A stretch of 64,000 nt of DNA from Candidatus Sumerlaeaceae bacterium (GTDB taxonomy: Bacteria; Sumerlaeota; Sumerlaeia; Sumerlaeales; Sumerlaeaceae): positions 17,783 to 81,782 of the forward strand of contig JAIBAT010000116.1 of assembly GCA_019695055.1 (NCBI GenBank), in the 5' to 3' direction. The position numbers and the translations under genes are program-made. This document shows positions 9,318 to 18,212 of this stretch, piece after piece (the stretch's first letter is position 1; every line of letters begins with the position of its first letter). A model generated the notes under the pieces. It had not been told where the DNA came from. It ran no database searches and saw only the letters and a list, made by a program, of their open reading frames with translations.

Positions 9318-9926
9318 ATGAGACGAAGCGGTTTCACACTGATCGAGCTGCTGGTGGTGGTGGCGATTATCGCGATCCTGGCGCTGATTGCCCTGCCCAA
9401 CATGATGGCGGCGCGGACGCGGGCGAAGGTGTCGCGGGCGAAGTCGGACCTGCGGACGGTGGTGACGGGCATCGAGGCCTACCACGTTGATCACAATGGT
9501 TACCCGACCTATCACTACTCGAATGTCCCGTCGGCGGCGCTGAACTTCCACATGGGCGGCAAGGTGCCGGCGTTTGGTGTGCCAGATCCGGATTGGAATG
9601 GTGCGATTCCCATCACAACCCCGGTGGCTTACCTTAGCGTGATGCCGGAGGATACGTTCGCCGATCACCGCCGCGGCGAACCGGACGAGGTGCGGCAGTT
9701 GCTGTATGTGAACTGGCCCTACGCGATTCAGCAGGTGCCGTCGAACCCGGTTTTCCCGATGGCGTATAAAGCGTACGGCGCCTATCGCCTGCACAGTCGA
9801 GGTCCTGATTTGGTCGGACCGAACACTGGGACGCCATACGATCCGACGAACGGTACTGTGAGTGATGGCGACATCACTTATGGTCCGAACACGGGATTGG
9901 ATCGTTACGTTCCGTTGGTGCCCTGA
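9318..9926 (+). CDS. Prepilin-type pseudopilin (GspG-like)
   Basis: 202 residues from the ATG at 9318, chosen because 'MRRSGFTLIELLVVVAIIAI' is a complete prepilin peptidase site (cleavage G/F, Glu at +5) and AGGGGGA lies just upstream. The hydrophobic helix is followed by 'SRAKSDLRTVVTGIEAYHVD', the GspG-like alpha-spine, then 'HNGYP' and a globular domain rich in Pro and Gly. Proteins like this occur as many scattered copies in Sumerlaeota- and Lentisphaerae-type genomes. They are taken to be secretion or pilus subunits, or surface proteins using the same signal. No assembly genes are nearby. It precedes the giant GH18/FN3 gene and could help export or display it, but that is speculation. 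Confidence 0.88.
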   Translation: MRRSGFTLIELLVVVAIIAILALIALPNMMAARTRAKVSRAKSDLRTVVTGIEAYHVDHNGYPTYHYSNVPSAALNFHMGGKVPAFGVPDPDWNGAIPITTPVAYLSVMPEDTFADHRRGEPDEVRQLLYVNWPYAIQQVPSNPVFPMAYKAYGAYRLHSRGPDLVGPNTGTPYDPTNGTVSDGDITYGPNTGLDRYVPLVP

Positions 9927-10086
9927 ATTTGGGCATGGGCAGGTGATAGCGTTTTCATGGCACACCCCTTTGGATTCTTTGCGTGGTGAACATTAGAGAT
10001 GACGAGTTTCGCCCGATAAAAATCATCATGCCACGCAATGCCTGCTTGACTGTAGCGGATTTGCCCTTAGAACGTTGGCCCACCGT

Positions 10087-10106
10087 GGCCGCTACGTGTA
10101 GCGGCC
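10087..10106. promoter_or_regulatory. Inverted repeat upstream of the giant secreted gene
   Basis: GGCCGCTAC-GT-GTAGCGGCC is a perfect nine-base inverted repeat with a two-base centre, about 95 bases before the GTG start at 10200. It could be an operator or a hairpin in the leader; no T-run follows. Confidence 0.35.
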
Positions 10107-10199
10107 GGTAAGCTGTAACCGAGGCCCCTGACCGCCCGCCTTCAGCCGCTTCGGCGTAGCAAAACATGCAGGGCCATTATGCGTCAGGGGTGATACAAG

Positions 10200-13100
10200 G
10201 TGAAATCCTTATCCCGTTCTTTATATCTTTATTCTGTTGTATTGGCTTTTGTTTTGTTTTTGCAGTGCGAGTCCCGGGGCGACGGGCAGTATACCGCCAG
10301 CAGCGCCGCTCCGGCCCAGAAGGTGGAGGACGATCTGTACGAGCCGTCGGCCGGCAACGCCGCCCCAAGCGCGGTGGCTGTGGCGCCGGGAGGCGAGTCG
10401 GCGGATCCCTCGGGCAAGGGCGGCGGTGCCGCCTCCGGCGGACCGAAGAAGGCGTTTGTGGTGAACGGGCCACCGTCCATCAGCAACGACTTCATCAACT
10501 TTGGTTATCTGCAGAATGATTCGATTCTGCCGCATATGCGGTGGAACGCGCTGACCCACATCGGCACGACGTTCATCAGTTTCAACTCCACGGGCAATTG
10601 GGTGAACCTGAGCTCCTTTACCGGTCGCGACGCATCGCTGAAGGCGGGCGGTGCGGCGGAAAACGCGGGGGTGAAGGTCATCCTCGTGGCACTCAACAGC
10701 GGTTTTGATTCGGCCGTGACGAACGCCGTCATGCAGAGCGCAACAAACCGCACGACACTGGTGAACAACGTTGTATCGGCCGTCACGAGCGACGCCTATT
10801 GCCAGGGCGTGAGCTTCGATTTCGAGCCGTTCTCCTATGGCACGGCGACGCGTGACGGCATGGTGTTGTTCTTCCAGGAGCTGCGCAATGCCTTCAACGC
10901 GAGCAGCAAACCGAACGCGGAAATCAGTCTCTACACGGATGCGACGTATAGCAGCTCCAACTACAACATCCCCGGGCTGGTGCCGAACATCGATTACTTC
11001 AATTACAGTTGCTACGACTGGGCCACAGGGAGCACGGCGCACGCCGTATCGGACACGGACAACTATGTTTCGCGGGTGAACACCTTCCTGAATGTCGGCA
11101 TTCCGCCGAACAAGATGGTGCTGCTCGACTCGTCCTACGGGGGCGACTGGCCAAGCTGCGCCGCGGCGGCCTACAACACAACTGGCGGCAGCCGGACGGC
11201 CATCGGGTTCTGCGATGGCTTGTTCGACACGACGCTGAACACGGCCAACGGCGGACCGTTTGCCGCGAACTACCAGACGGGTGACGAGGCCGGCTGGTAT
11301 GCGTATGTTTCCGCGTCGCAGCATGTGGCAACCTGGGAGGATCCCCGGGCCGCAGAGTACAAGATTCGCCTCATTCAGAGCTTTCAGGACAGTGGAAACA
11401 CCAACTCCGGCAAGCGGCTGAGGGGTGTGGGCTGGTGGTCGCTTTACTGGTTTGCGAATTTCACGACATCTTACAACCCGCTGCCCCCGGCAACACCGCA
11501 GGGCAACACGTCGAAGACGCGCACCTATCCGCAGATCTATCAGCTCTGCCAGGAAATCCTGTCGCCACCGGCGACAACCAAGTATGTATTTGAAAAGTTT
11601 GAGCAGGACAATCCGCGTTGGGCGAGCTTTGCCTCGACGCAGAGTTCGTCTCCGGACAATACGAACTGGCTTTCGGCCTCGACGACCAAGGCGCTGATCG
11701 CGTCGCCATCGGGTTCGGGAACACCGGTCAATTCCACGAAGGCGATGGACCTGCACTTTGCATTCTCGGGCAGCTCGGCAGGCAAGATCTTCTTCCGTCA
11801 CGAGGTGCTGAAGGACAACAATGTAACAGCCGTGGTGGACACGAACGCCATGGCGGCGAAGTTCGATGCGAACAACGCGGTTAATGCCTATGTTTACTCG
11901 GCGGGCGCGTATACCGGACTCACAGTGAGGCCGGTGGTAATGGACAAGAATCGCCAGCTTGAGGCGGGTCCCGCCGTGGCAATGAACTCCACGGGGTGGC
12001 GCACACTGACCTGGGACCTGACGGACACGACGGCGGGTAATATCACGGGCCTGACGACGGCGGAACCTGCGTTCACGAACGGCAATGGCACGATTGACAC
12101 AGCCGGCGCAGGCGCACGCGACATAGGCTTTGTGGGGTTCCTCGTCGAAAAGGCCGCGAGCGGCTCCACCACGGGGGATCTGTACTTTGATGAGTTAAGC
12201 TACGAACACAAAAACCCCGGGGGGAAGAACTACAAGATCAACGAGTTCCGCTATGCCGGCAATGCCAACGAATTCCTGGAAATTGTTGGCCCGGCGGGTG
12301 GTTTCCCGGCGAACCTGGAGTTGCGGTTCTACAACCCGACGAACGGTTCGGTGTTGTCGTCCGTTGCGCTGGGTGGTCAGACCGTTCCGGCCAACGGCTT
12401 CTTTGTAGTGGCTGATCCCAATGTGACAGTCGGTGGCGGCGCCACGAAGTACACGCCTGCGGCATGGACAGACACGGCGGACAACATGGCCAACTCCACC
12501 ACTCAGGCCGGCTCGGCGCAGCTTTACGACACGGTGACCGGATGCGTTTATGATTCCGTCGTCTATCAGGCGCGCGGCGGTCTCGCCGACCTGATTCGCC
12601 AGGAAACCCATGGCGTCACGGCGGAAGGCTATCCGTGGATCGGCGAAGTCTCCGCGGGTGCGGATGCCTCGGGCGCAGGCCACTCGATGGGCCGTTATCC
12701 CGATGGCACGGATACGAACTGGAACTTTGCGGATTTCTCCGCGCAGCGGGCAACGCCGGGCGCAGCGAATGGCGCGCAGTTCTCGCTGCCGATGGTGTTC
12801 GATTGTGAAACGGCCCCGACCAGCGGGCAGCCCTTCACGACGTTTGGCACCTACGGCGTCACGGCGCCACCGGCGGGAATTGCCCACACGGGCAACGCTC
12901 ACCGCTGCGTGGACGCGACGGGTGGCGGTACGATGACCTTCTGGGGTGATGCCTCGCTGGGTTCGGACGGCAACGGATACAATGTGTCCGGTGACATCTA
13001 CCTGCAGCCGAGCTCGGCACGCACGGCGGCCCAGGGCATTGGTTTCTGCGGGAAGCAGGGCACGCGCTTCTTCACGGCTAACGTCAACAACCTAAAGGTC

Positions 13101-16100
13101 TCCGGCTATGAGTCGGGCTACTGGATTGTTTATGAAAACAACAACGGCCTGGCACTGAACGACGACCAGGCGGATCACGGCGGGATTTTGTATTTCCTGC
13201 ACGCAACGAATGATAACATGGGTGCCACAAAGACCACGTTGCTGACCAGTGCAACCCTGGCCTCGGTGGGACTTTCCGGCTACCAGACCTCCGGCGGCTG
13301 GACGACGTTCCTGCTCTGGATCAATCCCAATGCGGCAGCGGGTGATCGCTTGATTGCATCGGTAAACGGCACACAGATTTATCATGGTGTGATTCCCGCT
13401 GGTGGGCCAATCTCCGGCGCAGTAATGGCGGGCTATCGCGAGGCGACAGGCGGGACGTTCGCAAATACGGATGGAACCTGGGTGGACAATCTGGTTATCG
13501 CTTCGTCAGCGGTGCCGGCGGCTCCGAGCGGGCTGGGTGCTACGGCGGTCAGCCAGACGCAGATTAACCTGACCTGGACGGACAACTCGTCGAACGAGAC
13601 CGGCTTCATCGTTGGGCGCGGCACGACTTCCGGTGGTCCTTACACGGATATCGCCTCGGTCGGCGCGAATGTGACCAGCTATAACAACACGACAGGCCTG
13701 TCCGCCAACACCACATACTATTATGTGGTTCGCGCGACGAACACCGGTGTGGATTCGGCAAACTCGGCTCAGGCCAGTGCGACAACGCTGCCAAATGCTC
13801 CATCTGCTCCGAGTGGATTGGGTGCGACGGCGGTAAGCCAGACCCAGATCAACCTGTCCTGGACGGACAACTCGTCGAACGAGACCGGCTTCATCATCGG
13901 TCGCAGCACGACGTCTGGTGGACCTTACACAGATATCGTGACGGTTGGGGCAGGTGTTACGACCTACAACAACACGACGGGCCTGTCGGCGAACACGACT
14001 TACTACTATGTGGTTCGTGCGACGAACACCGGTGGTGATTCGGCGAACTCGTCGCAGGCCAGCGCGACGACGCTGCCGAACGCTCCAGCAGCTCCGAGTG
14101 GATTGGGTGCTACGGCGATCAGTCAGACTCAGATCAACCTGAGCTGGACCGACAACTCGTCGAACGAGACGGGTTTCATCATCGGTCGCAGCACGACGTC
14201 GAGTGGGCCGTACACGGACATCGTGACGGTGGGTGCTGGTGTTACCTCGTACAATAACAACACCGGCTTGTCGGCGAACACGACTTACTACTATGTCGTG
14301 CGTGCCACGAACACGGGCGGTGATTCGGCCAACTCATCCGAGGCCAGCGCAACTACGCTGCCGAACCCTCCGGCTGCCCCGAGCGGTTTGGGTGCAACGG
14401 CGGTCAGCCAGACCCAAATCAACCTGAGCTGGACGGACAACTCGTCAAACGAGACCGGGTTCATCATTGGTCGCAGCACGACGTCGGGTGGACCGTATAC
14501 AGACATCGTGACGGTTGGTGCGGGAGTGACGACGTACAATAACAACACCGGCTTGTCGGCGAACACGACTTACTACTATGTCGTGCGTGCAACGAACACG
14601 GGCGGTGACTCGGCGAATTCGTCGCAGGCCAGCGCGACGACGCTGCCTAATGCTCCGGCGGCTCCAAGCGGTTTGGGGGCAACTGCGGTCAGCCAGACCC
14701 AAATCAACCTGAGCTGGACGGACAACTCGTCGAACGAGACCGGCTTCATTATCGGTCGCAGCACGACGTCGGGTGGTCCATACACTGATATCGTGACGGT
14801 TGGTGCTGGAGTGACGACGTATAACAACAACACTGGTCTCTCCGCGAACACGACTTACTACTATGTTGTTCGCGCGACGAACACCGGTGGTGATTCGGCG
14901 AATTCGTCGCAGGCCAGCGCGACGACGCTGCCTAATGCTCCGGCGGCACCAAGCGGCTTGGGTGCTACGGCGATCAGCCAGACTCAGATCAACCTGAGCT
15001 GGACGGACAACTCGTCGAACGAGACAGGCTTCATCATCGGTCGCAGCACGACGTCGGGTGGTCCTTACACTGATATCGTGACTGTGGGTGCCGGTGTTAC
15101 CACCTACAACAATAATACCGGCTTGTCGGCGAACACGACTTACTACTATGTGGTTCGCGCGACGAACACAGGTGGTGATTCGGCGAACTCGTCGCAGGCC
15201 AGCGCAACGACACTGCCGAATGCTCCTGCAGCTCCGAGCGGCCTGGGAGCAACGGCGGTCAGCCAGACCCAAATCAACCTGAGCTGGACGGACAACTCGT
15301 CGAACGAGACAGGCTTCATCATCGGTCGCAGCACGACGTCGGGTGGACCGTATACAGACATCGTGACAGTTGGTGCTGGTGTGACGACTTACAACAACAC
15401 GACGGGCTTGTCGGCGAACACGACTTACTACTATGTGGTTCGTGCGACTAACACGGGTGGTGATTCGGCGAACTCGTCGCAGGCCAGCGCGACGACGTTG
15501 CCTAATGCTCCTGCAGCTCCGAGCGGCTTGGGTGCGACGGCCATCAGCCAGACTCAGATCAACCTGAGTTGGACGGACAACTCGTCGAATGAGACCGGAT
15601 TCATCATCGGTCGCAGTACCACATCCGGCGGTCCGTACACGGATATCGTGACGGTTGGTGCGGGTGTCACGACGTATAACAACACCACTGGTTTGTCGGC
15701 CGGGACGACGTACTACTACGTAGTGCGCGCGACAAACACAGGTGGTGATTCGGCTAATTCGTCTCAGGCCAGCGCGACGACATTGCCGAATGCCCCAACA
15801 GCGCCGAGTGGCCTGGCAGCTTCGGCGGTTAGTTCCTCTCAGATCAATCTGACGTGGACGGATAACTCAAGCAACGAGGCGAATTTCGTGGTGGCCCGAA
15901 GCAACGTTTCGGGTGGGCCTTACACGGACATCGTCACGCTTGGCGCGAATGTCACGTCCTATAGCAACTCTGGATTGAACGCGTCGACGCCCTACTATTA
16001 TGTGGTTCGGGCAACGAATGCGGGCGGTGCCTCGGCGAATTCGGCTCAGGCGAGCGCAACAACACTCCAAGCCAACCGCATCACCAATGGAAGCTTTGAG

Positions 16101-17054
16101 AACGGCTTCACGGGTGGCGTTGGCAACGGCTGGTCATCATGGACAGCCACTGGATCGGCAGTCCTTGGGTTCGGTCAGGCTTCCCTGAATAAGCAGGACG
16201 GCGCCTACTCGCAATACTGGAACCGTGCTGACACTGCGGCTTGCGATGGCGGCGTTTACCAAACGTTCTCTGTCGTTCCGGGCGGAACCTACCAGATCAC
16301 GGGCTGGATGAAGCGCCAATCCACCTTTACCGGATCGTTCCTTAAGGTCGGCTATGACTTGACCGGCGGCACGAACGGTACAGCGGCCAGCGTTACATAC
16401 ACTGATATTACTGGTGGTACGGATAATGTTTGGGTTCAGTACAGCCAATCAGTGGTAGCGACTGGGGCGACCATAACGGTCTTCTCACGTGGCGGCCATA
16501 CGGGAACGACTGGCGGCGCCAATGCGTACTTCTACTTCGACGCAGTGACGGTGGTTGGCCCTGGCCCAAGCCTGGCGACGAACGGAAGCTTTGAGAATGG
16601 CTTTACGGGCGGCGTGGGCAACGGGTGGACCTCGTGGATCTCCAGCGGGACCCCGACATTCGGGCAGGCTTCGGCAAACAAGCAGGACGGCTCCTACTCG
16701 CAGTATTGGAACAGGGCAGACACGGCGGTGTTTGACGGCGGTGTGCGGCAGACGATCACCGTGGTGCCCGGGCAGCAGTATACGATCGTGGCTTGGATGA
16801 AGCGGCAATCAACCCTGGCAGGGACATCCATGAAGTTTGGATATGACCTGACGGGTGGCACTAACGGGACGGCGGCCTCGGTGAACTACACGGATATCAC
16901 CGGGGGCACCAATAATGTGTGGGTGCAGTACACGGCGAATGTGGTGGCCACAGGCAGCAGCATCACGCTGTTTGCCCGCGGCGGCCATACGGGAACCACG
17001 GGCGGCACCACATCCTACTTCTACGTGGATGCGGTAAAGCTCTACGTGCCGTGA
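10200..17054 (+). CDS. Giant secreted protein: GH18-like domain, lamin-tail-like domain, nine FN3 repeats, two CBM-like modules
   Basis: 2284 residues from a GTG start followed at once by a signal sequence (MKSLSRSLYLYSVVLAF...). Residues 85-430 resemble a GH18 (chitinase-like) barrel: 'GVSFDFEPFSYG' carries Asp207 and Glu209, the catalytic DxE, although the two earlier Asp of DxxDxDxE are Gln and Ser. About 680-850 resembles a lamin-tail domain (YKINEFRYAGNANEFLEIVG). Residues 1106-1961 are nine fibronectin III repeats of 95 residues. Two C-terminal modules of about 160 residues (both opening NGSFENGFTGGVGNGW) are jelly-roll, CBM4/9-like. The likely role is binding and possibly cleaving an insoluble glycan outside the cell. 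The substrate is unproven and the eroded motif could mean a binding-only domain. A strong terminator follows. Confidence 0.88.
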   Translation: MKSLSRSLYLYSVVLAFVLFLQCESRGDGQYTASSAAPAQKVEDDLYEPSAGNAAPSAVAVAPGGESADPSGKGGGAASGGPKKAFVVNGPPSISNDFINFGYLQNDSILPHMRWNALTHIGTTFISFNSTGNWVNLSSFTGRDASLKAGGAAENAGVKVILVALNSGFDSAVTNAVMQSATNRTTLVNNVVSAVTSDAYCQGVSFDFEPFSYGTATRDGMVLFFQELRNAFNASSKPNAEISLYTDATYSSSNYNIPGLVPNIDYFNYSCYDWATGSTAHAVSDTDNYVSRVNTFLNVGIPPNKMVLLDSSYGGDWPSCAAAAYNTTGGSRTAIGFCDGLFDTTLNTANGGPFAANYQTGDEAGWYAYVSASQHVATWEDPRAAEYKIRLIQSFQDSGNTNSGKRLRGVGWWSLYWFANFTTSYNPLPPATPQGNTSKTRTYPQIYQLCQEILSPPATTKYVFEKFEQDNPRWASFASTQSSSPDNTNWLSASTTKALIASPSGSGTPVNSTKAMDLHFAFSGSSAGKIFFRHEVLKDNNVTAVVDTNAMAAKFDANNAVNAYVYSAGAYTGLTVRPVVMDKNRQLEAGPAVAMNSTGWRTLTWDLTDTTAGNITGLTTAEPAFTNGNGTIDTAGAGARDIGFVGFLVEKAASGSTTGDLYFDELSYEHKNPGGKNYKINEFRYAGNANEFLEIVGPAGGFPANLELRFYNPTNGSVLSSVALGGQTVPANGFFVVADPNVTVGGGATKYTPAAWTDTADNMANSTTQAGSAQLYDTVTGCVYDSVVYQARGGLADLIRQETHGVTAEGYPWIGEVSAGADASGAGHSMGRYPDGTDTNWNFADFSAQRATPGAANGAQFSLPMVFDCETAPTSGQPFTTFGTYGVTAPPAGIAHTGNAHRCVDATGGGTMTFWGDASLGSDGNGYNVSGDIYLQPSSARTAAQGIGFCGKQGTRFFTANVNNLKVSGYESGYWIVYENNNGLALNDDQADHGGILYFLHATNDNMGATKTTLLTSATLASVGLSGYQTSGGWTTFLLWINPNAAAGDRLIASVNGTQIYHGVIPAGGPISGAVMAGYREATGGTFANTDGTWVDNLVIASSAVPAAPSGLGATAVSQTQINLTWTDNSSNETGFIVGRGTTSGGPYTDIASVGANVTSYNNTTGLSANTTYYYVVRATNTGVDSANSAQASATTLPNAPSAPSGLGATAVSQTQINLSWTDNSSNETGFIIGRSTTSGGPYTDIVTVGAGVTTYNNTTGLSANTTYYYVVRATNTGGDSANSSQASATTLPNAPAAPSGLGATAISQTQINLSWTDNSSNETGFIIGRSTTSSGPYTDIVTVGAGVTSYNNNTGLSANTTYYYVVRATNTGGDSANSSEASATTLPNPPAAPSGLGATAVSQTQINLSWTDNSSNETGFIIGRSTTSGGPYTDIVTVGAGVTTYNNNTGLSANTTYYYVVRATNTGGDSANSSQASATTLPNAPAAPSGLGATAVSQTQINLSWTDNSSNETGFIIGRSTTSGGPYTDIVTVGAGVTTYNNNTGLSANTTYYYVVRATNTGGDSANSSQASATTLPNAPAAPSGLGATAISQTQINLSWTDNSSNETGFIIGRSTTSGGPYTDIVTVGAGVTTYNNNTGLSANTTYYYVVRATNTGGDSANSSQASATTLPNAPAAPSGLGATAVSQTQINLSWTDNSSNETGFIIGRSTTSGGPYTDIVTVGAGVTTYNNTTGLSANTTYYYVVRATNTGGDSANSSQASATTLPNAPAAPSGLGATAISQTQINLSWTDNSSNETGFIIGRSTTSGGPYTDIVTVGAGVTTYNNTTGLSAGTTYYYVVRATNTGGDSANSSQASATTLPNAPTAPSGLAASAVSSSQINLTWTDNSSNEANFVVARSNVSGGPYTDIVTLGANVTSYSNSGLNASTPYYYVVRATNAGGASANSAQASATTLQANRITNGSFENGFTGGVGNGWSSWTATGSAVLGFGQASLNKQDGAYSQYWNRADTAACDGGVYQTFSVVPGGTYQITGWMKRQSTFTGSFLKVGYDLTGGTNGTAASVTYTDITGGTDNVWVQYSQSVVATGATITVFSRGGHTGTTGGANAYFYFDAVTVVGPGPSLATNGSFENGFTGGVGNGWTSWISSGTPTFGQASANKQDGSYSQYWNRADTAVFDGGVRQTITVVPGQQYTIVAWMKRQSTLAGTSMKFGYDLTGGTNGTAASVNYTDITGGTNNVWVQYTANVVATGSSITLFARGGHTGTTGGTTSYFYVDAVKLYVP
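13521..16085 (+). repeat. Nine tandem 285-bp FN3-encoding repeats
   Basis: The unit opens with gctccgagcgg-like bases at 13521, 13806, 14091 and 14376, so the period is exactly 285 bases, and it continues to about 16085. Units 2-8 encode almost identical proteins (SGLGATA[V/I]SQTQINLSWT...). Unit 1 and especially unit 9 (SGLAASAVSSSQINLTW) are diverged, as expected for an array expanding from its middle. The array lies wholly inside the giant secreted gene and keeps its frame. Confidence 0.95.
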
Positions 17055-17095
17055 TGACACGACATTAACCTGGCCGGATTAGCTGGGCCGGCAAT

Positions 17096-17137
17096 GCCCC
17101 GCGGAGGACCCCTCCTCCTCCGCGGGGCTTTCTTTTT
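17096..17137 (+). terminator. Rho-independent terminator of the giant gene
   Basis: A perfect 13-base-pair GC-rich stem (17096-17108 with 17116-17128) with a seven-base loop is followed by TTTCTTTTT. It begins 42 bases after the stop at 17054. This is the clearest intrinsic terminator in the window. Confidence 0.95.
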
Positions 17138-17231
17138 AAGGCTTCAAGGGGGCATTTCCGGGCTTGAACTGTGAGAATTGGCGGGTTAGCCCATGAGACA
17201 CAATACAATGCTTAAAAGAGGCAGGTTCCCC

Positions 17232-17408
17232 ATGAAGCGCACCGCAATCTGGATGATTTTAGCCGCGTCGGCATTCCTTGGCGGGTGCAGCTATATGCAG
17301 GACGGTTCTTACGGCCCCTGCTGGGATTGTGGCCCGGCGCGGACCTATCCGCCGTCGTACCCTGCAAAAATGAGTGAGCGTCCCTTCTGGTGGCCGGGGG
17401 AAATGTAG
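17232..17408 (+). CDS. Small lipoprotein
   Basis: 58 residues from the ATG at 17232, chosen because it starts a lipoprotein signal: 'MKRTAIWMILAASAFLGGC' with lipobox LGGC, so Cys19 would be lipidated. AGAGGCAGG lies about eight bases upstream. The mature part is only about 40 residues, rich in Tyr, Pro and Trp (SYGPCWDCGPARTYPPSYP), with a CWDC pair. The function is unknown. It sits just after the terminator of the giant gene and has its own start signals. Confidence 0.7.
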   Translation: MKRTAIWMILAASAFLGGCSYMQDGSYGPCWDCGPARTYPPSYPAKMSERPFWWPGEM

Positions 17409-17435
17409 CCGCCAAATCGAATTCCCGGACATTTT

Positions 17436-18104
17436 TCAGGGAATGTTCGGACGACTTGGTGTGGAACCTTGGCTGGCCTTTTGCCGGCGAAGCAGCGCTT
17501 GGCCCGTGTAGCCTCCCTGTACACTGTCTTTTCCCATAATGACCCAGTCGGCGATATTGTCGACGCTGACACTGCCCTGGTCCCCGACCCGGGTTGTTCC
17601 GAGGCCGGCTGGCGCCTTGTCAACGGTGCCGCCAAAGGTGTTGTTCTTGTACTCCGTGACAAGTATCCAAAGGTAGACCTTGTTCCCGTTGGAAAGTACG
17701 CCCGGGATTTCCTTCTTCACGAGGTACTTCTCGTCGGGTTTCCGGCCCTGAAACTGGCGGATGAAGACATGGACTGTGTTGCGGGCTTCCTGTGTTGCCG
17801 CGATCATATCTGGCGCTTCGACGGTTTCCGACTGCTCGGAATCGCCAGTTTGGGCTGAGGTGGAATCAGTCGCTGGGGAACTGCGGGCAGTTTCCGACTT
17901 CTCGAAAAAGTCGGAATCCCCGATGCTGATCTCGTGGGCCGCCTTGGGCGGTTTTGCGCCCTTTGCGGTTTTGGAAGCCTTGGCGGATATTGACGTCGTT
18001 GTAATTGGGTTTGCCTTTGCCGTGGCATTGTCGGCGGCGTAGGCCGCCGAGATTGTGGTGGTGGAGGCCACAGCCAGTGCCAAATTTGTCAGAATTTTTC
18101 TCAT
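17436..18104 (-). CDS. Exported protein with DUF2314-like domain
   Basis: 222 residues. Residues 1-23 form a signal peptide ending AYAAD. A low-complexity Lys/Ala/Ser/Thr stretch to about residue 100 leads to a C-terminal domain: 'FQGRKPDEKYLVKKEIPG', then VYLWILVTEYKNNTFGGTVD, 'VGDQGSVSVDNIADWVI' and 'GGYTGQALLRR'. The W-I-x-V, G-x-V/I-x-x-x-P, I-x-DW and GGYT landmarks match the DUF2314 family, whose role is unknown. Most such proteins I know of lack a signal peptide, so export is notable. It is transcribed divergently from the GT39 gene. Confidence 0.7.
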   Translation of the reverse strand: MRKILTNLALAVASTTTISAAYAADNATAKANPITTTSISAKASKTAKGAKPPKAAHEISIGDSDFFEKSETARSSPATDSTSAQTGDSEQSETVEAPDMIAATQEARNTVHVFIRQFQGRKPDEKYLVKKEIPGVLSNGNKVYLWILVTEYKNNTFGGTVDKAPAGLGTTRVGDQGSVSVDNIADWVIMGKDSVQGGYTGQALLRRQKASQGSTPSRPNIP

Positions 18105-18212
18105 CGAGGGGCATGCCTTTTCTGAGTAGGGTATTAATGACTACAACCGGGAGAGATAAATTGCGCTTGAGAAGGCCGGGTAAAAAACGCGCTGTCATCT
18201 GCTGATTTTTAA

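Noticed and set aside
10221..11801. 526-codon minus-strand frame opposite the GH18-like domain
   Set aside because: Arg-rich, no domain, fully overlapped by the secreted protein with signal peptide and GH18-like motif.
12195..12902. Minus-strand Arg-rich frame opposite the lamin-tail-like part
   Set aside because: It is a shadow of the secreted gene with no start signals or motif.
14445..15272. Open frames opposite the FN3 array
   Set aside because: Their repeats mirror the tandem DNA repeat and do not form an independent protein.
13521..16085. Tandem repeat considered as CRISPR or satellite
   Set aside because: The unit of 285 bases is a multiple of three, encodes FN3 domains in frame, and has no spacers.
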